The translations under genes were made by a program, and so were the position numbers. The notes under the pieces were generated by a model. It saw only the letters and a program-made list of their open reading frames with translations, had not been told where the DNA came from and made no database searches. From Isoetes taiwanensis (taxonomy: Eukaryota; Streptophyta; Lycopodiopsida; Isoetales; Isoetaceae), in the NCBI GenBank assembly GCA_021234155.1, contig JAJEKV010000013.1:1317787-1381786 (forward strand): a stretch of DNA of 64,000 nucleotides, given 5' to 3'. Of this stretch, positions 56,155 to 64,000 are shown piece by piece. The first letter of the stretch is position 1; every line of letters begins with the position of its first letter.

Positions 56155-56462
56155 TTGGAGGGTGGGGTAGACTCCCTCCCTTGCCACTTCCCTCCCTCCC
56201 CTCCCTCTCCCTCCCTTGCCCTTCTCTCCCCTCCCCCCTTCTCCCCTTTCGAACTCACCCCCCTTGCAACTCACCTCCCCCCCCCTCTTCCCCCCTTTCA
56301 GACTCACCTCCCCTTACACCCCCTCCTCTCACCTTCCCTTGCCCCCTCTTCTCACCCCCCCCTTTTGAACTTCCTCCCTCCCCCTTCTTCTAACTTAACC
56401 CCTTCCTTACTTCTCTCAACTTCTCCCCCAACTTCTCCCCTTCCCCTTCCCCTCCCCCTGAT
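56155..56462. repeat. C/T-rich low-complexity tract
   Basis: About 300 bp almost entirely C and T on the plus strand. The Pro/Leu/Ser-rich ORFs here are artefacts of composition. Confidence 0.9.
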
Positions 56463-56561
56463 CTAACAACGATTCAATGAAAAAAAATTTGTCAGTATGA
56501 GTCCCATTTTCAGTCTGAGTCCCAAAATTCGAGATTTGTCCCACTTTAATTAAATACGACT

Positions 56562-59500
56562 TTTGGATAATTTTAAGCAAATCTCCATGGTGCGAGCAGG
56601 GAATTGATCATTAAATTTGCAATAGAACCATGACCAGAAATCAGCAATTTTAGGACAGTCAAAGATGTGTAGCAAAGATTCATTATCAGAGCAATTTGAT
56701 TGGCAATATGGGAGCACTCTGGGAAAGGGAGACTAGGTTAGGCAAACTTTTCTGTGCAATCAGCCAAATGAAGAAATTCACTTTAGGTGGACAATAAGAG
56801 CACCAAATATTTCTGTAAAGAATTTTACATTCATCATCAGTAATAGACCATTTGAGCTTAGCTTTGGCTGAAGTTTCTCTGTGATTGAGAATGGCATAGA
56901 CAGCACTGACTTTATATTTGCTATGTCCCATAGGCCGATTGGTCTCCGTGGACGATAAAAACAATTCTATTCTATTAATCTTAAGAGTAGCCCTACAATC
57001 ATTGCCAAAGAGATTGCTAGCCTGAGATAAAATATTCTTGAAGTGAAGAAACAAAGCTTTATCACTGGAGGTACCATGGATAATCCTTCTAAAGTTGGTC
57101 CAAGTAATAATATGATTATTCCTATATAGATCCTTTATTCGAGATATACCATGAGAGGACCACTTCCTATAAATCTTTGGATGTCTCAGAGCAGGGATAT
57201 TATCAGCATGGTCCATAAATGGGATGGACCAGAAAAGAGAGGATTGCATATGAAGATCAGCAATTTCAGTTGAATCAAAGCAACCTTGCACCAAGTTCCA
57301 AGCCTTGAGCATGTTTTGCATCAAAGGGGAAGTGTTTTTCCCAGGGTGCAGGATATTGATGGCTGAATCATGTAAACAATGCTGCACAGTTGGGTGACCA
57401 TCTAGATAGGACCTCTTGATCCAATAAGAAATAAAGATTGATGCCATAGAGTTGCTACCAGTTAGAGCTCTCCAAATGTATTTACCTGCCAGGGCACAGG
57501 CTTGCAGATATAAATTTTTACATCCTAAGCCACCATTAGACTTGGATCTGGTGACAGTATCCCAGTTCACTGAATGAGAGCCTCCCCAAATGAAATTTCG
57601 GATTGTTTTCTCCAACTCCTTGTAAGTTGATTTAGGAGCCACTAGAGCTGAAGAGAAGTATATGTGAGATGCACCAAGAACCGAGTTTGCAGTAAGAGCT
57701 CTACCAGCCATAGACAAAGAATTTCTGAAGGAGCATAATTTTCTCTTGATCTTTTGAAGAATTGGATCCCAGAGCCCCTTGATGTTTGGATTCAAGGATA
57801 AAGGCAACCCCAGAAGTTTAGAGGCTTGAAGAGCATTCAGAACCTTAATGCCACAGATGGAATTTTCAGCAGAGTCACCTATAATGACACTTTTGGCAAT
57901 GTTTAAATAAATTCCAGAGGCTGCAGAAAATAAAGCAATAATGTTAAGGAACTTGGCAATATTATTGGGATTGGAGTCCAGGAAGGCAAAGGTATCATCT
58001 GCATACTGGGATAAAATAAGAGAACCATTATTATCAGGTAGATTTAGGCCTTGCAAATTGCCACAATTCTGATGGAAATCCACAGCCTTAGTAAGCATCT
58101 CAGCAACAACTAGGAAAAGATAGGGGGCAAGAGGGCAACCTTGCCTAACTCCACGAGCTAATTGAAAGAATTTAGTTGGGGAACCATTAATTAAGACTGT
58201 TGAGTTTGCCATTGAATTTAATCCCAAAATCAGAGATATAATCTTGTGGTTGAAACCAATTTTTTCCAATGCAAATTTAAGAAAATCCCAATTGACAGAA
58301 TCAAAAGCTCTTTTAAAGTCTAGCTTTAAAAGCACACTGTTTTGTCCAGAGAATCTATTCCAATGTAATCCCTCCATGGCCACTATGTAGTTATCCAAGA
58401 TAAATCTATTGGGCAGGAAAGCAGACTGCTTAATATTGATTTTTTCTTGAAGAAAAGGCTTGATCCTGTTGGCAATGAGTTTGGCACAGATTTTGTAGGT
58501 GGAGTTGGTTAAGGAGATTGGCCTCCAATCAGGGAAAGATAAAGGCCTATCCACCTTTGGAATCAGAGTGATGAAACCAGCTGAAATTGAAGAGTGCAGA
58601 TGCTCAGATCTCCAAAAGCCATGGACTAAATTAATGACATCAACTTTAACAATATCCCAGAACTTTAAATAGAATTCTGGAGGGATCCCATCTGGTCCTG
58701 GAGATTTATCTTTGCTAAAGCTCAGGATAACATTGTAAATTTCTTGCTCAGTAGGAGCAGAGGCAATCGAATCTTCCATCAAGCAAACAGAGTTAGGCAT
58801 AATTTGGTTCATCAGATAAATGAAATCATCCCTTTTAGAAGACGAGTTATTCATGGTATCAGTGGACTTACTAAAAAGAGAAGAATATTTCTCTTGGAAA
58901 AAAAGCTTGATGTCTTTGGGAGCATCAATGGATGAACCATTGTCAGATGAAACTTGAGTGATGGAATTGTTAAGGAGCCTGTTTCGAGCAGTTCTGAAAA
59001 AGAATTTTGAACTACCTAAATCCATTTCCTTATTGTATTTAATCTTGCATTTGATTGCATAATTCTTGGCCTCTGATTCCTCAATAGATTTAATTTTCGT
59101 TTCTAAGACATCTTCCCCAACTTGCAGATTTATGTCATAAGGATGAGAATGCAGCAGTGCTCTGATTTGCCTCATTTGCTCAAAGTAGCAATCTTTCTGT
59201 CTAGTTTTCTCTTTAAAGATTGCCTGAGACCAATTCTTGATCCAAGTCTTGACATGTTTGATCTTGGTATAGAAAGCTTTCATAGATTGTTGGCCATTGG
59301 GACTGGCATCAAGCCTTTGTTGCATAGATAGGTAAAAAATTTTGAACTCTTGACAGAATTTATCATTCTGGAGCAGGGAGCAATTAAGCTTAAAAGGAAT
59401 GTTACCCTCTTTTGGAAGTTTCAGAAGATGCTTAGTATGAAGGAATTGAGGCTGATGATCCGAGATGGATATGGATTCATCACTTACCACAAAACAGTTG

Positions 59501-60138
59501 TCCCAAAAGGAATTGGATGCATTTGAAGCATAGAACCTGTCGAGAGCACAATAAACTCTATTTGAGTTTTTTTGCTTGTTTGACCAAGTATAGATGGCAG
59601 TGGAGGAGGGAACATGAATCATATTAGAGTCAGAGATCAGGGAATCCCAGTTAGCTCTCTCAGTGACTGACATGTTAATTTTGTTCCCTAATTTCATGTC
59701 CCAATTAGGAGTGTTATTAAAGTCTCCTGCTACAATCCAATCAATGGTAGGTTGAGTAGAGAGCCAATGATTAATATCTGGCCATAAGAGTTCTCTATAT
59801 TTAGGAGATGTTGGAGCATAGATGTTGAGAACTCCAAAAGTAGAATTGTTGAAAGAGAAAACAACAGCCTGCCAGCATTTAGAGGGACTGTTGTAAAAGG
59901 AGACTTGAGTCATAGATTTCCAAATCATGATGAGACCACCACAAGTACCAGAGGATTCTATCCAAATTGAGGAAGCACCAGGGATGATCCAGTCAGCAAG
60001 GCTAGAGCTCTCAAATTTAGGGAGCTTGGTTTCTTGTAGCAGAATAAGATCAGCCTTATAAAGTTTAAGCTGGCTAATAACTCTTCTTCTTTTGATGGGA
60101 CCTTTTATCCCCCTAACATTCCATGTCAGTATCTTCAT
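56562..60138 (-). CDS. LINE-A ORF2: endonuclease and reverse transcriptase
   Basis: 1150 open codons from ATG 60138 to 56686, 30 nt after the ORF1 stop. Residues 1-230 are an APE-type endonuclease: Leu-Thr-Trp-Asn-Val-Arg-Gly, Leu-Gln-Glu-Thr-Lys, Ala-Gly-Asp-Phe-Asn-Asn, Ile-Ser-Asp-His-Gln. The RT spans ~460-760: Leu-Ile-Pro-Lys, Trp-Arg-Pro-Ile-Ser-Leu, Leu-Asp-Phe-Lys-Arg-Ala-Phe-Asp, Gly-Val-Arg-Gln-Gly-Cys-Pro-Leu-Ala-Pro, Gln-Tyr-Ala-Asp-Asp. The zf-RVT region near the end goes out of frame at 56686. The next frame continues it (Asn-Glu-Ser-Leu-Leu-His-Ile-Phe-Asp-Cys-Pro) until the TIR element. A 17-codon in-frame insertion of LINE-B tail lies at 56976-56926. Confidence 0.97.
56925..56976 (+). 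mobile_element. 52 bp LINE-B 3' end inserted in LINE-A ORF2
   Basis: The plus strand reads gtcccataggccgattggtc, ctccgtggacgataaaaaca and then attctattctatt, identical to the 3' end and (ATTCT)n tail of the LINE-B copy at 6721-6790 in opposite orientation. It is in the antisense direction relative to ORF2 and keeps ORF2 open. Confidence 0.85.
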
Positions 60139-60168
60139 AAGAGGTTAAGAGATGACAGTCAGAAATAG

Positions 60169-62724
60169 TTATCTATGTCTCCTATTCCTTTTACTCCTAG
60201 TATTACCAGCATGAGTTTTATGAAGAGAAGCAGAGATATCAAACTTGGCAAGGCCTTTTTTCCCTTTGGACTTGGATGTATTCCTGGTATTAGTGGTCAA
60301 AGTAGTATCTGCTAAAAAGGATTCCTTACCCCAATTTTCTTTTTCACTATCTAATTCACTGTCAGAACAACCACCAGGTATAAATTCAAATAGATTAAAA
60401 GTATTATCTTTAGGGACATCCAAATTAGAACTATCAGAAAGGGGAACTTGCCTTTTGCATAATCCATCTTTGCTGCAGTTAGGAGTAGTACTCGAGTCAT
60501 GAGGAGGAATGCCATCAGGTCCATCTGCAAATTCATTCTCAACTGCCAACAGCACATGCTCAGGAGTTTCAACCACCATTAGTACATCATTGTCCATAAC
60601 TGAAGTCCCACCAGCTGCCAGATGCTCAGATTCTTTGACCAGGCCCTGTTGCAAGGAGGCAAGTTGTGCTGCAATTTCCTTGGAGACTGGGGAGGAAACA
60701 GTTGGGGATTGACATGACATATCATTGAAATCAATTAAAGGTTCAGGATGGTTTGGATGGAGTGAGGGGCAGAGTTCAGTATTAGCTGAGGGAATGTCCA
60801 AAGTATGGGGGCTGGAATTATTGTCCAGTAATAAATCCAATTCTTGTTCAACATTTAAACTAGCAAGTACCTGGAAATGATTTGAGCAGTTAATTTTGTC
60901 CACCATGTTGTCAGAATGATCTTCATGAGAAGACTCCACTGGAGTAGGATCCTGGACTGTAAGAGGAGCTAATGAACCAGAGTCATTAGCAATATTTTCT
61001 TGAATTGCTTGATTTGCTGGTGTAGAAGAATCTGGAATAATAGCACTCGAGATACCATTTGAGATGTTGAAAGGGACATTGGCTTTGACAGCAGTCAAAT
61101 TTTGGGAAGCCTTTCCCAAATCAATATTTTTTGTCAAATTAGGCATACTTAGCTTATAATGTTTACCCTTTCCTGAATTCCCTGCTAGAACTTGTTCACA
61201 TATTTTCAACCCTTTAAGAATGGCTGGTTGCTGAGAGGTATGACTTTTAATAATTAAAGGAACACTCTTATCTTTAGGAAGGCCATATTGTGCTGCAGAC
61301 CTTTGTGGCTGGAGCATGCTGTTTTCTTTGTTTCCAACCATGACCTGTTCCAACGAACCATGGAGCTTTTCAGTCTGCAATTCATTCTGTTGAATTGGTG
61401 CTTTGCCCTTGTCTTTGGCATTCTCATGATTGAGAAGGACTTTAACTCCTGAATTCTGAAAGCCTTTAGAGAAATGAAAACTTTTGCTCTTGCTGAATGG
61501 TTGTTGAGGTGACTTTTCCAATCTTTTCATTTGTTGATTTCTGATTCTCTTTGTACTGCCATTAACTTTATTCCATTGAAATTTTTGACCTTGGTCCATA
61601 TCTTGATAAGTCAAGCACGAGTTGACTGATCTATTGACTGGCTTCTCCTGGACTTGAATTTCATTGACCTTTTGAGCATAGTCATTGTAGCTGTTTGGAA
61701 CACAGTTATTTGAATCTGGCACATGTCTGCCCTCATCTGTTTCCTTTTGAGGACAATTAATGTACCAAAAATGCCTTTTCAAACAATTCTGGCAATGAGG
61801 AGGTAAGCCTGACCATCTCAGAGATAGGCAGGTGGATTGGCCAAAGGCATCAGAGAAGGGAATGGATGTAGGTATGGATTTAGAGAGATCTAGCTGAATG
61901 AAGGCTCTTGGGGATCTTGAGGGAGAAAATTCAGTGCAAATGTAGTGTCCAATTGAGTTAAATAGGAGTTTGAGGCAATCTTCAGTCCAGTAAATAGGAT
62001 TTAAACCTTGAAGAGTGGTGGAGGCCACACACAAATTATCAATGCCCTCAGAATTAAGCTTAGGGTCCCATTTTAAAAAGGAGAGTTGATATGACTCAAA
62101 GCACAGGGAGCCAATCTTAAGGAGATAATTTGCAGTTCTTTGGTTACCACATTCAACCATGATGTAGGGATAGGATAACCAATACATAGCATTTATAAGG
62201 ACCCCTTTCTGAAGATTTAGGCAGAAAGACCAAAGCTTATCCAGTTGAATGCCAGACCTAGAGACCTTTATAAGAACAGCTGTATCCCTAAGAGAAGCAA
62301 TTTTTGAATGAACAGAAGGTAAATCAAGAGAAATATCATGGTAGATTTTTTGCTTGCTCCCTTCAATTGGTCGGAGCTCTTTCAAAGCAGCATCATAATG
62401 GTCATCTGGCAAGATCTCAGCTGTTGGTTTCGGGACCCCATAAGGTAGAGGCACTTGGGTATTTGGATCAAGAACAGGAACTCGGCCCCATATATCAGGA
62501 TCCTTTGTGAGATTATCCCAAACAGGAGTTTTGAAAGTTTTGGGATCCATGACCTGATTTTTATCTGTAAGATTAGAGAAATTTCCAAAAAGAATAATTT
62601 CTTCCGGATTGTTATGGAAAAAGCTTAACTGTTTGAGGACTTCAGATCGATCTCCAGGCGACAAAGCAGAGAAGGAGTGAAGAAATGGCAAAAGTTTAGG
62701 GCTAAAATAATTTTTATTTTCCAT
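60169..62724 (-). CDS. LINE-A ORF1: RNA-binding protein with CCHC-like knuckle
   Basis: 851 codons from ATG 62724 (Met-Glu-Asn-Lys-Asn). I prefer this start to upstream non-ATG codons. The N-terminal half resembles plant LINE ORF1/gag-like proteins with a DUF4283-type RNA-binding region, including Trp-Ser-Phe/Leu-Cys-x-Asn-Leu and Trp-Asp-Pro-Lys. A zinc-knuckle-like Cys-Gln-Asn-Cys-Leu-Lys-Arg-His-Phe-Trp-Tyr-Ile-Asn-Cys lies at about residue 310, with spacing CX2CX3HX5C, slightly off the usual CX2CX4HX4C. The rest is long, hydrophilic and low in structure, ending in a basic tail (Arg-Ser-Lys-Arg-Asn-Arg-Arg-His-Arg). It would bind LINE RNA. Confidence 0.85.
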   Translation of the reverse strand: MENKNYFSPKLLPFLHSFSALSPGDRSEVLKQLSFFHNNPEEIILFGNFSNLTDKNQVMDPKTFKTPVWDNLTKDPDIWGRVPVLDPNTQVPLPYGVPKPTAEILPDDHYDAALKELRPIEGSKQKIYHDISLDLPSVHSKIASLRDTAVLIKVSRSGIQLDKLWSFCLNLQKGVLINAMYWLSYPYIMVECGNQRTANYLLKIGSLCFESYQLSFLKWDPKLNSEGIDNLCVASTTLQGLNPIYWTEDCLKLLFNSIGHYICTEFSPSRSPRAFIQLDLSKSIPTSIPFSDAFGQSTCLSLRWSGLPPHCQNCLKRHFWYINCPQKETDEGRHVPDSNNCVPNSYNDYAQKVNEIQVQEKPVNRSVNSCLTYQDMDQGQKFQWNKVNGSTKRIRNQQMKRLEKSPQQPFSKSKSFHFSKGFQNSGVKVLLNHENAKDKGKAPIQQNELQTEKLHGSLEQVMVGNKENSMLQPQRSAAQYGLPKDKSVPLIIKSHTSQQPAILKGLKICEQVLAGNSGKGKHYKLSMPNLTKNIDLGKASQNLTAVKANVPFNISNGISSAIIPDSSTPANQAIQENIANDSGSLAPLTVQDPTPVESSHEDHSDNMVDKINCSNHFQVLASLNVEQELDLLLDNNSSPHTLDIPSANTELCPSLHPNHPEPLIDFNDMSCQSPTVSSPVSKEIAAQLASLQQGLVKESEHLAAGGTSVMDNDVLMVVETPEHVLLAVENEFADGPDGIPPHDSSTTPNCSKDGLCKRQVPLSDSSNLDVPKDNTFNLFEFIPGGCSDSELDSEKENWGKESFLADTTLTTNTRNTSKSKGKKGLAKFDISASLHKTHAGNTRSKRNRRHR

Positions 62725-62902
62725 ATGAGCGGGATCAGGAGAAAACAACAGAGAAAAATTTGAATAGAGGGGGGCACGAGAAAAAGAAAGGGAGGATGCA
62801 AAAAGAAATATGACAATGGAAAGGCAGGAACCTATCTATCAACAAGAAGATCAGGATAACTCTACAAAGCCAGAATTGTCGAAAGAGATGAAGAAATTCC
62901 CC

Positions 62903-63223
62903 TTAATTTTTCGAGAAATCTCCTAATTCAATTTCAGAGTACAACTTGATAGTAATTTTGGACTCAAATTGATCACTGTAAGCTCTGATTATGGCTGTTG
63001 CTTCAATATTCTTGGATCCAAGAAACTCCTCTAGCCAGGAATCAATTATCTGATTTTTAAAATCTTCACAGCCTGGGACAAAGGAACCTTCTGGTTGGAA
63101 GGAATTGTGAGGAAAATGCCCTCTGAAGATCAATGAGTTCCACAGATCAGACGGCTTGCCAACTAGAAAACCACAAGTTAGTCTGTGTTCCTGTTTAAGA
63201 ATTGCAAAAATTCGAGTATCCAT
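62903..63223 (-). CDS. Small ORF in LINE-A 5' region
   Basis: 106 codons from ATG 63223 (Met-Asp-Thr-Arg-Ile-Phe) to 62903, ~180 nt upstream of ORF1 on the same strand. Mixed composition with Trp, Phe and acidic residues. No domain is recognised. It could be an upstream ORF that lowers ORF1 translation, or the start of a longer ORF1 lost to a frame change. Low complexity does not explain it. Confidence 0.4.
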   Translation of the reverse strand: MDTRIFAILKQEHRLTCGFLVGKPSDLWNSLIFRGHFPHNSFQPEGSFVPGCEDFKNQIIDSWLEEFLGSKNIEATAIIRAYSDQFESKITIKLYSEIELGDFSKN

Positions 63224-63419
63224 ATGTAGATCTTTGCATTCTAGTTTTGAAGGAATGCTAGCCCCTACACGGCTAGCTCTCGATCCAGAGGAAATTGAGG
63301 TCTAATTCACGTAGATCGAGCAATTTCTATCAGAAAATTGTCAAGAAACCAATTCAAACCGAATTTAGCCAAGATTTTAGGCGCTCCCATCCTTCCAAAC
63401 AAGAATGTACAATTTCAAG
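63224..63419 (-). promoter_or_regulatory. LINE-A 5' untranslated region
   Basis: The 5' boundary is set by where copy B resumes matching copy A (63420). It would contain the internal LINE promoter. No element is identifiable by eye. Confidence 0.5.
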
Positions 63420-63662
63420 TCATAGAGTCATAAGTTCAAGTATATTATTATCACAAGCCATAATCCCGTAATTTCTAGAGCCATGTGACCATGAGTTTTG
63501 CTTCCACTAGTTTGTCTTATAACACATTTTAAGAGTAGAGTGGTGATTTTGCTTACCCCATTTGCACTCTAACCTTAAATTGAGAAGTATATGTAGAAAT
63601 CCACGTCCATATAAATTCCATCACTTCCATATGTAGCATACCCTGCACTTCTGGAATTTCAT
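63420..63662. repeat. Segmental duplication copy B, part 2, with Gypsy-1 empty site
   Basis: Matches copy A 22281-22500 and then 34494-34516 with no break. At 63631-63648 it reads 'atgtagcataccctgcac', the site that Gypsy-1 occupies in copy A. Confidence 0.97.
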
Positions 63663-63668
63663 TATAAT

Positions 63669-63892
<224 letters not shown>

Positions 63893-64000
63893 AGTATTTG
63901 TACTATGAGGGGGTATATGAAGTCGACTGAAAGCTACAGCAAAGAAACCAAAGCCGGAGTTCTACTCGCAGCGAATACCTGCTCAAGCTCCAAGTCAACC

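Larger units (their letters stand above)
52036..56561. mobile_element. 4.5 kb non-coding TIR element inserted in LINE-A
   Basis: Perfect 24 bp terminal inverted repeats, 52036-52059 and 56538-56561, starting AGTCGTATTTAATTAAAGTG and ending in GGGAC. The TSD is 6 bp. Further inside, GGGACTCAT/ATGAGTCCC words extend the inverted similarity. No transposase is found. The content is a palindromic tandem array, other tandem repeats and a C-rich tract. Superfamily uncertain: AG...CT termini with a 6 bp TSD are reported for Polintons, but none of their genes is here. An unusual Mutator- or hAT-like non-autonomous element is the alternative. Confidence 0.7.
37617..63419 (-). mobile_element. LINE-A, near-complete L1-type element carrying two nested insertions
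   Basis: The minus-strand order is 5' region (63419-62725), ORF1, ORF2, a 3' ORF and poly(A). Removing Gypsy-2 and the 4.5 kb TIR element leaves about 8.1 kb. Copy A of the segmental duplication shows the site without it. No convincing TSD is visible: copy A has 'cttcg' between the two flanks where copy B has none, so a small target deletion is possible. ORF1 and most of ORF2 are open, which is notable because LINE-A is older than both elements inserted into it. Confidence 0.8.

Noticed and set aside
56136-56466. Pro/Leu-rich ORFs
   Set aside because: Produced by a C/T-only tract in several frames. No gene.
58744-59331. Plus-strand ORFs within LINE-A ORF2
   Set aside because: Shadow frames of the endonuclease/RT gene on the other strand.

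Overview
The window is nuclear DNA of a land plant and consists largely of transposable elements. This rests on plant-type Ty3/Gypsy elements with tRNA-primed LTRs, a plant L1-type LINE with two long ORFs, short AT-rich GT-AG introns and an AT-rich background. I cannot name the species. A large, repeat-rich genome, perhaps of a seedless plant, is a guess. I see no intact conserved host gene, no rRNA or tRNA gene and nothing prokaryotic.

Layout. 1-14.4 kb: mostly unassigned DNA holding 3' fragments of one LINE family (here LINE-B), all on the minus strand, plus a decayed multi-exon gene (10458-12135). 15.3-34.5 kb: copy A of a ~1.8 kb direct segmental duplication, opened by a Helentron-like tandem pair, a 4.3 kb unassigned block and Gypsy-1. 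Gypsy-1 is a ~12 kb LTR element at 22501-34488 with tRNA-Gln PBS, gag, protease, an extra RNase H ahead of RT, RT, RNase H, integrase and an antisense ORF. 36.0-63.7 kb: copy B of the same duplication, opened by a ~25.8 kb nest. The outermost element of the nest is LINE-A, on the minus strand from 63419 down to a poly(T) tract at 37617. LINE-A is itself interrupted by Gypsy-2 (38740-51935, TSD gagac) and by a 4.5 kb TIR element (52036-56561, 6 bp TSD). Each copy of the duplication preserves the empty site of the insertions in the other, so the nesting order can be read directly.

The most interesting object is Gypsy-2, a chromodomain-bearing Gypsy element. Between its 5' LTR and gag it carries ~3.6 kb of accessory ORFs. 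The first of these ends in a clear histone H3 fold with a shortened, altered N-terminal tail. The element therefore encodes both a chromatin reader (the integrase chromodomain) and a histone-like protein. The other two accessory ORFs are not recognisable. A second link between elements is a protein family that appears both antisense in Gypsy-1 and near the 3' end of LINE-A.

Reading frames in the CpG-rich elements are broken by many small indels, while the older, CpG-poor LINE-A is almost intact. Some of the frameshifts may therefore be sequencing artefacts rather than decay.
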